Notes: generated by a model from the letters alone, not told the origin. A DNA stretch of 64,000 nucleotides from Burkholderia ubonensis (GCF_902833085.1 NZ_CADFEB010000012.1:124001-188000), one strand, 5' to 3'. Counted from the stretch's first letter, positions 26,108-35,553 are shown. Numbers and translations: made by a program.

Positions 26108-28702
26108 TCAGACGACGATGTTCACGAGGCGGCCCGGCACGACGACGATCTTCTTCGCCGGCCTGCCCTCGCCGAACTTCGCGAACGCCTCGTCGGCAAC
26201 CGCCGCGGCCTCGATGGCCTCGCGGCTCGCGTCCTTCGCGACCTTCAGCGCGCCGCGCACCTTGCCGTTCACCTGCAGCACGAGTTCGATCTCGGCCTGC
26301 TCGAGCGCAGCCTCGTCGACCTTCGGCCACGGCGCGTCGAGCAGCGGGCCGAATTCGTCCGCATAGCCGAGCGTCTTCCACAGCTCGAACGTGATGTGCG
26401 GCACGACCGGATACAGCACGCGCAACAGCACGCCGTACACTTCGCGCAGCACGGCGGGCGTCGCGCCCTTCGCGCCGTCGATCGCGTTGAGCATCTTCAT
26501 CGTGGCCGACACGACCGTGTTGTACTGCAGGCGCTGATAGTCGAAGTCGGCCTGCTTCAGCACGCCGTAGATCTCGCGGCGCAGCGCCTTGTCGGCGTCG
26601 CCGAGCTTGCCCGCGTCGAACGCCGCGCGCTCCGCGAGCGCTTCACGGTTCGCGGCGCCGAAGCTCCACACGCGGCGCAGGAAGCGGCTCGCGCCCTCGA
26701 CGCCCGAGCCCGACCACTCGAGCTGCTGCTCGGGCGGCGCGGCGAACATCGTGAACAGGCGTGCGGTATCCGCGCCGTACTGGTCGATCAGCACCTGCGG
26801 ATCGACGCCGTTGTTCTTCGACTTCGACATCTTCTCGATGCCGCCGAGCACGACCGGCTGGCCGTCGGCGTTCAGCGTCGCGCCGACCGGGCGGCCCTTG
26901 TCGTCGAACGAGACGGTCACGTCGGCCGGGTTGTACCAGGTCTTCTTGCCCGATGCATCCTCGCGGTAGAACGTCTCGTTCAGCACCATGCCCTGCGTCA
27001 GCAGGTTCTTCGCCGGCTCGCCGAACTTCACGAGGCCGAGGTCGCGCATCACCTTGGTCCAGAAGCGCGAGTACAGCAGGTGCAGGATCGCGTGCTCGAT
27101 GCCGCCGATGTACTGGTCCATCGGCATCCAGTAGTCGGTGCGCGCGTCGACCATCGTGTCGGCATCCGGCGCCGTGTAGCGCGAGAAATACCACGACGAA
27201 TCGACGAAGGTGTCCATCGTGTCGGTCTCGCGCTTCGCGGCCGCGCCGCACTTCGGGCATGCGCAGTTCAGGAACGCTTCCGATTTCGCGAGCGGGTTGC
27301 CCGAGCCGTCCGGCACGAGGTCTTCCGGCAGCACGACCGGCAGGTCCTGCTCCGGCACCGGCACGTCGCCGCACGACGGGCAGTGGATGATCGGGATCGG
27401 CGTGCCCCAGTAGCGCTGGCGCGACACGCCCCAGTCGCGCAGGCGCCACGTGACCTGCTTGTCGCCGAAGCCGCCGGCCTTCAGGTCGGCCGCGATCGCG
27501 TCGACCGCCGCGCCATGGTTCAGGCCGTCGTACTTGCCGCTGTTCACGCACACGGCGACGTCCTTGTCGCCGTACCACTCCTGCCACGCGTCGGTCGAAT
27601 ACGTCTGACCTTCGGCCGCGATCACCTGCTTGATCGGCAGGTTGTATTTCTTCGCGAACGCGAAGTCGCGCTCGTCGTGCGCGGGCACGCCCATCACCGC
27701 GCCTTCGCCGTAGCTCATCAGCACGTAGTTGCCGATCCACACCTCGACCGGCTCGCCCGTCAGCGGATGCTTGACCGTGAAGCCGGTCGGGACGCCCTTC
27801 TTCTCCATCGTCGCCATGTCGACCTCGGCGACGCCGCCGCGCTTGCATTCATCGATGAACGCCTGCAGTTCCGGCTTGCCCTGCGCGAGACGCGTCGCGA
27901 GCGGGTGCTCGGCCGCGATCGCGCAGAACGTCACGCCCATGATCGTGTCGGCGCGGGTCGTGAACACGCGCAGCAGCTTCTGCTCGCCGTCGAGTTCATA
28001 CGGGAAGCCGAAGTTCACGCCGAAGCTCTTGCCGATCCAGTTCTGCTGCATGATCTTCACGCGCTCCGGCCAGCCGAGGCCGTCGAGGTCGTTCAGCAGC
28101 TCGTCCGCGTACTGCGTGATGCGCAGGTAGTACATCGGGATCTCGCGCTTCTCGACGAGCGCGCCCGAGCGCCAGCCGCGCCCGTCGATCACCTGCTCGT
28201 TCGCGAGCACGGTCTGGTCGACCGGGTCCCAGTTCACGGTGCCCGTCTTCTTGTACGCGATGCCCTTCTCGAGCATCTTCAGGAACAGCCACTGGTTCCA
28301 CTTGTAGTAGTCGGGCTTGCAGGTCGCGATCTCGCGCGACCAGTCGATCGCGAGGCCCATCGACTGCATCTGGCCCTTCATGTAGTCGATGTTGTCGTAG
28401 GTCCACTTCGCGGGCGGCACGCCGTTCGCCATCGCGGCGTTCTCGGCCGGCATCCCGAACGCATCCCAGCCCATCGGCATCAACGTGTTGTAGCCGTTCA
28501 TCCGCAGATACCGGTACATCACGTCGTTGATCGTGTAGTTGCGCACGTGACCCATGTGCAGCTTGCCGGACGGGTACGGCAGCATCGACACGCAGTAGAA
28601 CTTCGGCTTCTGCGAGTCTTCCTTCGTCTTGTAAGCATCGGCTGCGCGCCAGTCGCGCTGGGCGGCGGCTTCGACGTCGGCGGGTACGTATCTCTCGTGC
28701 AT
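26108..28702 (-). CDS. leuS: Leucyl-tRNA synthetase
   Basis: 864 residues, a class I synthetase. The HIGH box is HMGH (in GKLHMGHVRNY) near residue 50 and the KMSKS box is in GIEKMSKSKNN near 625. Between them lies the CP1 editing domain, with TRADTIMGVTF. A zinc-like pair of CxxC motifs occurs at CPSCG and CPKCG. It heads the leuS-lptE-holA series. A perfect TATAAT at 28821-28816 on the same strand is a likely -10 about 115 bases upstream, though no good -35 was seen. Confidence 0.98.
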   Translation of the reverse strand: MHERYVPADVEAAAQRDWRAADAYKTKEDSQKPKFYCVSMLPYPSGKLHMGHVRNYTINDVMYRYLRMNGYNTLMPMGWDAFGMPAENAAMANGVPPAKWTYDNIDYMKGQMQSMGLAIDWSREIATCKPDYYKWNQWLFLKMLEKGIAYKKTGTVNWDPVDQTVLANEQVIDGRGWRSGALVEKREIPMYYLRITQYADELLNDLDGLGWPERVKIMQQNWIGKSFGVNFGFPYELDGEQKLLRVFTTRADTIMGVTFCAIAAEHPLATRLAQGKPELQAFIDECKRGGVAEVDMATMEKKGVPTGFTVKHPLTGEPVEVWIGNYVLMSYGEGAVMGVPAHDERDFAFAKKYNLPIKQVIAAEGQTYSTDAWQEWYGDKDVAVCVNSGKYDGLNHGAAVDAIAADLKAGGFGDKQVTWRLRDWGVSRQRYWGTPIPIIHCPSCGDVPVPEQDLPVVLPEDLVPDGSGNPLAKSEAFLNCACPKCGAAAKRETDTMDTFVDSSWYFSRYTAPDADTMVDARTDYWMPMDQYIGGIEHAILHLLYSRFWTKVMRDLGLVKFGEPAKNLLTQGMVLNETFYREDASGKKTWYNPADVTVSFDDKGRPVGATLNADGQPVVLGGIEKMSKSKNNGVDPQVLIDQYGADTARLFTMFAAPPEQQLEWSGSGVEGASRFLRRVWSFGAANREALAERAAFDAGKLGDADKALRREIYGVLKQADFDYQRLQYNTVVSATMKMLNAIDGAKGATPAVLREVYGVLLRVLYPVVPHITFELWKTLGYADEFGPLLDAPWPKVDEAALEQAEIELVLQVNGKVRGALKVAKDASREAIEAAAVADEAFAKFGEGRPAKKIVVVPGRLVNIVV

Positions 28703-28898
28703 GGTGTGGTTCGGACTAGGCTTTAAGCGGCGTGACGGACACGCGCGGGAGTGGATCGAAATTCGTGCTTGCCCGGGTTACCTGGAGAATATCTGCCAAC
28801 CGGGGAAAAACGACGATTATACCGTCCGCGCCGGCCCGCACGGCCGGTCTCGCGGGTCGCGCCCGTTCGCGCCGGCGGTGTGGCAGGCCCCGGCCCGC

Positions 28899-29360
28899 TC
28901 AGCGGTTCGCCGGCACGGCAGGCGGCGCGGCGGAACCGCGCTGCGGCGTCGGCAGGTCGGTCACGAAGCCGATCCGCGCGAGGCCCGCGGCTTGCGCCGC
29001 GCCCATCACCTGCGCGATCACGTCATAGCGCGTCGCGCGCGACGCACGCAGCCGCAGCTCGGGCGGCGCGCCGCCCGCGGCGGCCGTGCGGAACCGCGCC
29101 GGCAGCGCGTCGAGCGCGACCGGCGTGTCGTCCCAATAGAGCTTGCCCGCGTCGTCGATCGACAGCGTGATGGCCTGCGGCGTGTCGCGCGCGGCTTCGG
29201 CCGCGACCTTCGGCAAATCGAGCCGGATCGCATGCGTCATCAGCGGCGCGGTCACGATGAAAATGACGAGCAGCACGAGCATCACGTCGATCAGCGGCGT
29301 CATGTTGATCTCCGCCATCGGCGCGGACGTCTTGTGGTGCTCCAGTCCGCCGAATGCCAT
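28899..29360 (-). CDS. exbD: ExbD/TolR family biopolymer transport protein
   Basis: 153 residues. A short cytoplasmic N-terminus, one membrane helix (about 20-42, with the conserved aspartate in PLIDVMLVLLVIF) and a periplasmic domain. With the upstream ExbB-like protein it would form a proton-driven stator that energises TonB or a Tol-like partner. No tonB, tolA or receptor gene is nearby, so the partner is unknown. It starts 27 bases after the exbB gene with an AGGGGC site. The C-terminal tail is rich in Pro and Ala. Confidence 0.9.
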   Translation of the reverse strand: MAFGGLEHHKTSAPMAEINMTPLIDVMLVLLVIFIVTAPLMTHAIRLDLPKVAAEAARDTPQAITLSIDDAGKLYWDDTPVALDALPARFRTAAAGGAPPELRLRASRATRYDVIAQVMGAAQAAGLARIGFVTDLPTPQRGSAAPPAVPANR

Positions 29361-29387
29361 GGCTGCCCCTTTTTCGGAAAGCGCGCG

Positions 29388-30056
29388 TCAGGCGTCGCCC
29401 GCGCACACGAACACGTGCAGGTCGCGCGCGAAGCCGTCGAGCTCCTCGGCGAGCTGGCGCACGAGCCGCCCGAGGATGTTGTACGCGAGCACGGCCGGGA
29501 TCGCGACCACGAGCCCGAACGCGGTCATGATCAGCGCCTCGCCGACCGGCCCCGCGACGCTCTCGATCTGCGCCTGCCCGCTCGCGGCGATGCTGCCGAG
29601 CGCGTGATAGATGCCCCAGACGGTGCCGAGCAGCCCGACGAACGGCGCGGTGCTGCCGATCGACGCGAGCAGCACCTGGCCGAACTCGAGCCGCCGCTGC
29701 GAGCGCAGCATCGCATGGCGCAGCGCGCGCAGCACCCGCTCGCTGCGTTCGACGCGCGCGGCCAGCGCAGCGGGGTCGTGGTCGTGGGCCGCGTCGCGCG
29801 CGGCTTCGGCGAGCGGCACGAACACGCGCTCGCGATCGGCGCCGGCGAGCGCCGCGATGCCCGCGTCGAGCGTCGGCGCCCGCCAGAACGCGGCGAGCGC
29901 GCCCGGCCCCTGCCACTTCGCACGGACCAGCAGCCAGGCCTTCACGATGAGGAAGCACCAGCTGGCGACGGACATCGCCGCCAGCACGTAGGCGACGGCG
30001 TGCGTGACCGCATCGCCGCTTTCGAGGTAGTGGATGACGCCGGTGGGAATCGCCAT
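29388..30056 (-). CDS. exbB: ExbB/TolQ/MotA family proton channel protein
   Basis: 222 residues, three membrane helices: near residues 20-42, and the pair in the last third (GSTAPFVGLLGTVWGIYHAL and EALIMTAFGLVVAIPAVLAYN). These are the family's channel helices. It pairs with the adjacent ExbD. It follows dapB by 18 bases, so the pair may be cotranscribed with bamE-dapB. Whether it belongs to the Ton or a Tol-like system cannot be told from these genes alone. Confidence 0.9.
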   Translation of the reverse strand: MAIPTGVIHYLESGDAVTHAVAYVLAAMSVASWCFLIVKAWLLVRAKWQGPGALAAFWRAPTLDAGIAALAGADRERVFVPLAEAARDAAHDHDPAALAARVERSERVLRALRHAMLRSQRRLEFGQVLLASIGSTAPFVGLLGTVWGIYHALGSIAASGQAQIESVAGPVGEALIMTAFGLVVAIPAVLAYNILGRLVRQLAEELDGFARDLHVFVCAGDA

Positions 30057-30074
30057 CGGAGTGTCCGGCGCGCG

Positions 30075-30872
30075 TCAGCGCAGGCCGAGCACGTCCTGCA
30101 TCTCGTACAGGCCGGCGCCGCGCGCCGACAGGAAGCGCACCGCGCGCAGCGCGCCCTGCGCGTACGACACGCGGCTCGACGACTTGTGGGTGATCTCGAT
30201 CCGCTCGCCGATCCCGGCGAACAGCACGGTGTGATCGCCGACGATGTCGCCGCCGCGGATCGCCGAGAAGCCGATCGTCGACGGATCGCGCTCGCCCGTC
30301 ACGCCGTGGCGGCCGTATACCGCGCAGTCGTCGAGCGAGCGGCCGAGCGCGCCGGCGACCGCTTCGCCCATCATCAGCGCGGTGCCCGACGGCGCATCGA
30401 CCTTGTGACGGTGATGGGCCTCGATGATCTCGATGTCGTAGCCGTGCGAGAAGTGCTTCGCGGCGAATTCGAGCAGCTTCAGCGTGACGTTCACGCCGAC
30501 GCTCATGTTCGCGGAGAACACGATGCCGATCCGGTCCGACGCGGTGCGCAGCGTTGCCTTCTGCTCGTCGGTGAAGCCGGTCGTGCCGATCACGAGCTTC
30601 ACGTCGTGGCGCAGTGCGGCCTCGACGTGCGCGATCGTGCCTTCCGGACGCGTGAAATCGATCAGGTAGTCGGCCTGCGCGAACACGGCGTCGATGTCAT
30701 CGGTCAGCCGGATGCCGGTTTCCCTGCCGAGGAACGCGCCCGCGTCCTGGCCGAGATGCGGCGAGCCGGCGCGGTCGAGCGCGCCGACGAGCTGCGCGTC
30801 GGAATCGTTAAGAACGGTTTCGATCAGCATCCGGCCCATGCGGCCCGACGCCCCGGCAATCGCAATCTTCAT
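30075..30872 (-). CDS. dapB: 4-Hydroxy-tetrahydrodipicolinate reductase
   Basis: 265 residues. Reduces the DapA product on the way to lysine and meso-diaminopimelate. The dinucleotide fold GASGRMGRM occurs at residues 7-15, and the active-site block EAHHRHKVDAPSGTAL is complete. It lies 65 bases after bamE. Nothing odd was seen. Confidence 0.97.
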   Translation of the reverse strand: MKIAIAGASGRMGRMLIETVLNDSDAQLVGALDRAGSPHLGQDAGAFLGRETGIRLTDDIDAVFAQADYLIDFTRPEGTIAHVEAALRHDVKLVIGTTGFTDEQKATLRTASDRIGIVFSANMSVGVNVTLKLLEFAAKHFSHGYDIEIIEAHHRHKVDAPSGTALMMGEAVAGALGRSLDDCAVYGRHGVTGERDPSTIGFSAIRGGDIVGDHTVLFAGIGERIEITHKSSSRVSYAQGALRAVRFLSARGAGLYEMQDVLGLR

Positions 30873-30937
30873 GGCTTTCTACACGAGAGGGTCAAGAGCG
30901 GGCGGCGCATGCCGCCCCGTTTCCGTGCGCCGCGCGC

Positions 30938-31735
30938 TTATTGCGCCGGCGCGCTGACGGGCTGATTCTGCAGCGCATCGGACCCCTGCGGGCCGACGGG
31001 CGGCGCTGCCTCGTTCGGCACGGTCGGCTGCGGCGGGCGATGGAACTGGAACTGCGGCTGGATCGTCGGGTTCGCGCCCGGCGGCTGCCCGCCCGGCACC
31101 GGCGCGGCGGCCGACGCGTGCGCGGACGGCGTGAAGCGCCGCGAGGACCCGCCCTGCCCGGACACCTGGCTGGTCGCGCGGTTGGCCGCGCGCGCGGCCT
31201 GCGCGTTCGCGTCCTGGTCGGCGACGGCGCCGGCGCTCGCCGCTTCCGGCACCACGACCGCCGCCGGTGCGGCGGCCGCCTGCACCGCGCTCGCGCCGCT
31301 CGCGGCAGCGGCGGTCGCAGCCGACTGCTTCGCCTTCTTGCCGCGCTTGTCGCCGTCGATGTCGGCCAGCAGGTCGAGCTCCGACGGCAGGTTGTCGGCG
31401 CCCGTCCAGCCTGCGAGGCGGTCGCCCGAGAACGTCAGGACGAGATCGCGCTGCTGGACGACGGCCGTCGAGCCGCGCTTGAAGTAGAACAGGTAATCCC
31501 AGCGGTCGGCGTGGAACATGTCCGAGAGCAGCGGGGTGCCGAGCAGCGCGCGCACCTGCTCGCGCGTCATCCCGGTCTGCAGCTGCGACGCCTTCTCCTG
31601 CGACACGAAGTTACCCTGCACGACCGTGATCCGGTAGGGCGTGATGCGCTGCGCGATGCGCTGCGTCACGCTGTCGTACGACGAACAACCAGCCAGCGCA
31701 GCAACGGCGGCGGCAGCGATGATGACACTCCGCAT
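30938..31735 (-). CDS. bamE: Outer-membrane assembly lipoprotein BamE (SmpA/OmlA) with long C-terminal tail
   Basis: 265 residues, about twice the usual BamE length. The lipobox LAGC puts lipidation on Cys17. The SmpA/OmlA fold runs to about residue 120, with TGMTREQVRALLGTPLL and WDYLFYFKRG. After it comes an extension of roughly 140 residues dominated by Ala, Pro, Gln and Gly, with no clear domain. Such tails are seen in Burkholderia BamE proteins. The ATG at 31735 has GAGGAG before it. BamE stabilises the BAM complex at the outer membrane. Divergent from fur. Confidence 0.92.
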   Translation of the reverse strand: MRSVIIAAAAVAALAGCSSYDSVTQRIAQRITPYRITVVQGNFVSQEKASQLQTGMTREQVRALLGTPLLSDMFHADRWDYLFYFKRGSTAVVQQRDLVLTFSGDRLAGWTGADNLPSELDLLADIDGDKRGKKAKQSAATAAAASGASAVQAAAAPAAVVVPEAASAGAVADQDANAQAARAANRATSQVSGQGGSSRRFTPSAHASAAAPVPGGQPPGANPTIQPQFQFHRPPQPTVPNEAAPPVGPQGSDALQNQPVSAPAQ

Positions 31736-31877
31736 GCGGCTCCTCTGAAAGTGCGAAAGAGATTCTGGAATCATTTCCCTCACCGTGCTGGCCCGCCTGG
31801 CAGGCCGCGCGTGTTTCTGTAACGGCGAAAAGCCGGTAACATTGAAGCCCTGCATTGTACTCTAGGGATGCCTAGCC

Positions 31878-32306
31878 ATGACCAATCCGACGGATCTCAA
31901 GAATATCGGGCTGAAGGCCACCCTACCGCGCCTCAAGATTCTCGAGATCTTCCAGCAAAGCCCCGTCCGCCACCTGACGGCCGAAGACGTCTATCGCAAC
32001 CTGCTCAACGAGCAGCTCGACATCGGGCTCGCGACGGTCTACCGCGTGCTGACGCAGTTCGAGCAGGCCGGCCTGCTGACACGGAGCAACTTCGAGTCCG
32101 GCAAGGCGGTGTTCGAGCTGAACGAGGGCTCGCACCACGACCACCTCGTGTGCCTAGACTGCGGCCGGGTCGAGGAGTTCTTCGACGCGGAGATCGAGAG
32201 CCGCCAGCAGTCGATCGCGCGGGAACGCGGCTTCAAGCTCCAGGAGCACTCGCTCGCGATGTACGGCTCGTGCACGACCGAGAACTGCCCGCACCGCAAG
32301 CACTGA
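31878..32306 (+). CDS. fur: Ferric uptake regulator
   Basis: 142 residues. The winged helix (about 1-80) has the family block LTAEDVYRNLLN, and the C-terminal dimer domain has HHDH (86-89). Cysteine pairs Cys92/Cys95 and Cys132/Cys137 suit the structural zinc site. Fur represses iron uptake genes when iron is plentiful. It is divergent from bamE across 142 bases, an arrangement found in many beta-proteobacteria. The ATG at 31878 has an AGGG sequence upstream. Confidence 0.98.
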   Translation: MTNPTDLKNIGLKATLPRLKILEIFQQSPVRHLTAEDVYRNLLNEQLDIGLATVYRVLTQFEQAGLLTRSNFESGKAVFELNEGSHHDHLVCLDCGRVEEFFDAEIESRQQSIARERGFKLQEHSLAMYGSCTTENCPHRKH

Positions 32307-32389
32307 TCCGCGCGCACGCGCATGGGAGACGGCCCGCCCGGCATTGCGCCGGCCGGGCCGTCGTCTTTCGGGGCGCGTTCCGGCGCCGG

Positions 32390-32914
32390 TCAGGCCGCGC
32401 TTGCGCAGGCCGGCGCCAGTTCGAGCCGCCAGGCGGCGTCGAGCGGAATCTCGTCGCAGTTCGGCTGCGCGCCGCCGCGATCGACGACGACGAAGTCGCT
32501 CACCGCATCGAGCGCGAGCAGCGGATGGTGCCAGACGCCCTTCGCGTAGTTCACGCCCTGCCAGCCTTCCGCCAGGAACGCGCGCATCGCGTCCGGCCGG
32601 AACTCGCCCGCCGGCGCGACGACGATCGCATAGCGCGACACCGCCGCGAGCGGAATGAACGCCTGGCTGCCGTGCGGATGGCGCTCCATCATCGTGATCG
32701 CGATCGGCAGCGTGCGCGGCTGCGCGCGGAACACGCTGACGAGCGGGCGCCCGCCGTCCTCGCATACGTCGATCGTCGCGAGGTCGTGGAACCGTTCGGT
32801 CGTGCCGCCGTTGATCGGAAAATGCCGGGCGCCGTCGAGCGCGATCACGTCGCCGAACGGCGCGAACGCGTCGCGGGTCAGGCGCTCGACGCGCAGGATG
32901 TGCGGTCCGCTCAT
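32390..32914 (-). CDS. allA: Ureidoglycolate lyase
   Basis: 174 residues. Splits ureidoglycolate into glyoxylate and urea, the final step of allantoin use. Family blocks FAPFGDVI and ITMMERHPHGSQAFIPL are present, with GVWHHPL later. The ATG at 32914 is chosen over an ATG 11 codons earlier because GGAGGGG sits 8-10 bases upstream of it. It follows alc by 14 bases in one operon. Confidence 0.95.
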   Translation of the reverse strand: MSGPHILRVERLTRDAFAPFGDVIALDGARHFPINGGTTERFHDLATIDVCEDGGRPLVSVFRAQPRTLPIAITMMERHPHGSQAFIPLAAVSRYAIVVAPAGEFRPDAMRAFLAEGWQGVNYAKGVWHHPLLALDAVSDFVVVDRGGAQPNCDEIPLDAAWRLELAPACASAA

Positions 32915-32928
32915 GTCCTTCCCCTCCG

Positions 32929-33936
32929 TCAGGCCGGTTCGCCCCACAGACGCAGGCGCGACACGCCGCCGTCCGGGAAGATGTTGAAGCGCACGTGCGT
33001 GACCGGGCCGAGCGCCGCCAGCTGGTCGAACGTGTGGACGTGGTCCATCGACAGCTTCTGCTCGCCGAGCAGTTCGGGCCAGAACATCGCCTGCGTGACC
33101 AGCGACTCGTCGGTGCCGCCCGCGACGTAGGCGGCCTGCAGCGAACAGCGGTCCGGGAAGTTGCCCTTGAAGAACGCGGTGTCGACCTCGACGCGGCGGA
33201 TCACGCCCGGCCGCGCGAGCGCGACGATCGCCCAGTCGTTGCCCGGCTCCCGGCGGCGGCGGGTTTCCCAGCCGTCGCCCATGTTCACACCGCGCCCCGG
33301 CATCAGCATCTGCGACGCCGCGCCGAAGTGCTGGTTGTTCGCGGCGACCACGTAGCCGCCGTGCTCGGCCGCCGCGAGGTCGGTCAGCTCGCCGTGCGGC
33401 GCGCGGCTCCAGTCGCGCTGCGGCTGGCCGTACACGCGCAGCCGCGCGAGCCCGCCGTCCGGGTACAGGTTCACGCGCAGGTGCGTGCAGGGCCGCGGAT
33501 CGGTCACGTCGACGTAATGGTGGCTATTGCCCTGCAACGTCGTCGCGGGCACGATCGGGCGCCATTCGGCGCCGTCGGGCGGCGTGTCCGTGTCGGCGAA
33601 GCAGCCTTCGATCGACGCGGCCGGCGGGAAATTGCCGGTGAAGTGGCTGGTATCGAGATCGACGCCGTGGATCACGCCCGGCCGCGCGAGCCGGATCACG
33701 CAGAAATCATGGCCGGTCGTGCGCTTGCGACGCGTCTCCCAGCCGTCCATCCACTTGCCGTGGTCGTCGTACTTGCCGGGAATGAACACGGCCGGCTCCG
33801 GGTTCAGCATGCGCTCCTTCGGCGCGAAGAACTCGTCGCTCGCGTGGAGGGCCTTCGCACCGAGGCGCGGATCGGCGAGGTTCATGTAGCGCCGCGTGAA
33901 GGCCGGCGCGTTCGGATCGAGAACGGGGGCTGCCAT
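32929..33936 (-). CDS. alc: Allantoicase
   Basis: 335 residues. Hydrolyses allantoate to ureidoglycolate and urea. Two similar allantoicase repeats can be seen. Each contains a DGWETRR block (residues about 64 and 222), then a FxGNFP block (about 98 and 258) and a final L-R-V/F-N-x-x-P-D-G-G pattern. This doubling is characteristic of the family. Located just upstream of allA, and read in the same direction as dctA 78 bases away. Confidence 0.96.
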   Translation of the reverse strand: MAAPVLDPNAPAFTRRYMNLADPRLGAKALHASDEFFAPKERMLNPEPAVFIPGKYDDHGKWMDGWETRRKRTTGHDFCVIRLARPGVIHGVDLDTSHFTGNFPPAASIEGCFADTDTPPDGAEWRPIVPATTLQGNSHHYVDVTDPRPCTHLRVNLYPDGGLARLRVYGQPQRDWSRAPHGELTDLAAAEHGGYVVAANNQHFGAASQMLMPGRGVNMGDGWETRRRREPGNDWAIVALARPGVIRRVEVDTAFFKGNFPDRCSLQAAYVAGGTDESLVTQAMFWPELLGEQKLSMDHVHTFDQLAALGPVTHVRFNIFPDGGVSRLRLWGEPA

Positions 33937-34014
33937 GTCGTCTCCTCAATTCTGGCTGGAACGCCGGCGCGTCGAGGCGCCGGCGGTATGTCGGGAATGC
34001 GGGTCGAAGCGCGC

Positions 34015-35343
34015 TCAGATCGCGTGGGCCTGGTCGCCGGCGAGCGGCGAGCCGCCCGCGACATCCTCCTCCTCGACCGGCACGTAGCGCAGTTCGCGGT
34101 TCAGCACGCGCTTCGCGCGCGCCTTGTCGATATCGTTCTCCCACACCGCGACGACGACCGTCGCGACGCAGTTGCCGATCAGGTTGGTCAGCGCGCGGGC
34201 GATGCCGACGAACCAGTCGACCGGCAGGATCAGCACGAGGCCGAGGACGGGAATCGCGGGAATCGCCGACAGCGTCGCCGCGAGGATCACGATCGCCGAG
34301 CCGGGAATCCCGTGCGCGCCCTTCGACGTGACGAGCGACACCAGCAGCACGACGATCAGGTCGTGCGTCGACAGCGGCGTGTTGGTGGCCTGCGCGATGA
34401 ACAGCACCGCGAGCGTCAGGTAGATCGAGAAGCCGTCGAGGTTGAACGAATAGCCGGTCGGGATCACGAGGCCGACCGTCGAGTCCTTGATGCCCAGGTA
34501 TTCGAGCTTGCGCATCACCTGCGGCAGCACCGCGTCCGACGACGCCGTGCCGAGCACGATCGACAGCTCCTCGCGCAGGTAGCGGATCAGCTTGAACACG
34601 GAGAAGCCGGCGAGCCGCATCACGATGCCGAGCACCACGGTGACGAACACGATGCAGCTCAGGTAGAACACCGCGACGAGGTAGCCGAGCTGCTTGAGCG
34701 ACGCGACGCCGTACTTGCCGGTCGTGAACGCGATCGCGCCGAGCACGCCGAGCGGCGCGAGCTTGATGATGAAGCCGATCACGCGGAAGAACACGTGCGA
34801 CAGCTCCTCGATCAGCGAGTTGACGCGCTTCGCCTTGTCGCCGAGCAGCGACAGCGCCGAGCCGAACAGCACCGCGAACACGAGGATCTGCAGGATGTCG
34901 CCCTTCGCGAACGCGTCGAGCGCGGTGTCGGGGATGATCTTCATCAGGTAGCCGGCCGTGTCCTTCAGGCTCTCGGCGTTCTTCGCGTACGACGCGAGCG
35001 ACGCCGCGTCGAGCGAATGCAGGTCGATGTTCATGCCGACGCCCGGGCGCGTCAGCCACGCAAGCACGAGCCCGATGCCGAGCGCGAGCGTGGTCATCAC
35101 CTCGAAGTAGACGACGGCCTTCAGGCCGACCCGGCCGACCTTCTTCAGGTCGCCCGCATTGGCCATCCCGCTGACCACGACGCAGAACACGATCGGGCCG
35201 ATGACCATCTTGATGAGCTTCAGGAAACCGTCGCCGAGCGGCCGCAGCGACTCCGCGAAATGCGGGAAGAACGCGCCTAGCGCGACCCCGAGGACCAATG
35301 CGACGACTACCCGGCCAAACAGCGAATTGAGGAATTTCGACAC
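34015..35343 (-). CDS. dctA: C4-dicarboxylate:proton symporter DctA
   Basis: 442 residues, DAACS family. It imports succinate, fumarate and malate across the inner membrane. The family motifs are IPTGYSFNLDGFSIYLTLAVLF split over a helix and LGTASSDAVLPQ in hairpin 2. The GTG at 35343 is preferred: GGGAGAG lies about 6 bases upstream, and the TTG six codons earlier is weak. A clear promoter precedes it, with a palindromic operator just after the predicted start of transcription. Placement between alc and a GntR gene suggests a link to allantoin or dicarboxylate control. Confidence 0.94.
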   Translation of the reverse strand: MSKFLNSLFGRVVVALVLGVALGAFFPHFAESLRPLGDGFLKLIKMVIGPIVFCVVVSGMANAGDLKKVGRVGLKAVVYFEVMTTLALGIGLVLAWLTRPGVGMNIDLHSLDAASLASYAKNAESLKDTAGYLMKIIPDTALDAFAKGDILQILVFAVLFGSALSLLGDKAKRVNSLIEELSHVFFRVIGFIIKLAPLGVLGAIAFTTGKYGVASLKQLGYLVAVFYLSCIVFVTVVLGIVMRLAGFSVFKLIRYLREELSIVLGTASSDAVLPQVMRKLEYLGIKDSTVGLVIPTGYSFNLDGFSIYLTLAVLFIAQATNTPLSTHDLIVVLLVSLVTSKGAHGIPGSAIVILAATLSAIPAIPVLGLVLILPVDWFVGIARALTNLIGNCVATVVVAVWENDIDKARAKRVLNRELRYVPVEEEDVAGGSPLAGDQAHAI

Positions 35344-35384
35344 GGCGCTCTCCCGAACCAACGGTTGCAGTTTCGTCTGTTCAT

Positions 35385-35399
35385 ACTGGTAAGACCAGT
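35385..35399. promoter_or_regulatory. FadR/PdhR-type operator before dctA
   Basis: ACTGGTAAGACCAGT, a perfect 6-3-6 palindrome with the TGGT-N3-ACCA core typical of FadR-subfamily GntR proteins. It lies about 7-21 bases after the predicted dctA transcription start, so binding would block elongation. Confidence 0.75.
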
Positions 35400-35412
35400 G
35401 ATGTTATGGACG

Positions 35413-35441
35413 ATAGTAGGAAGCCGATATAGTCGAGTCAA
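35413..35441 (-). promoter_or_regulatory. Promoter of dctA
   Basis: TTGACT (35441-35436), a 17-bp spacer and TACTAT (35418-35413) on the minus strand. Predicted start near 35406. Confidence 0.8.
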
Positions 35442-35553
35442 GGAAGAACAAAATAGGGATTTCCCGCCCCTTTCCAGCCCCTCCGGCGGGGCCGGAGCGC
35501 GAGCCGGATCGTGACTTTCCCGTAGGCCGGCGATGCACCGCGCATGTGCGGAT

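Noticed and set aside
26396..28726. A long plus-strand frame opposite leuS
   Set aside because: The sequence is antisense to a conserved synthetase, with the biased Arg/His/Val composition expected of GC-rich shadows.
33962..33987. GC-rich hairpin after dctA as a terminator
   Set aside because: The stem is good, but no U-run follows on either strand, so I do not call it.
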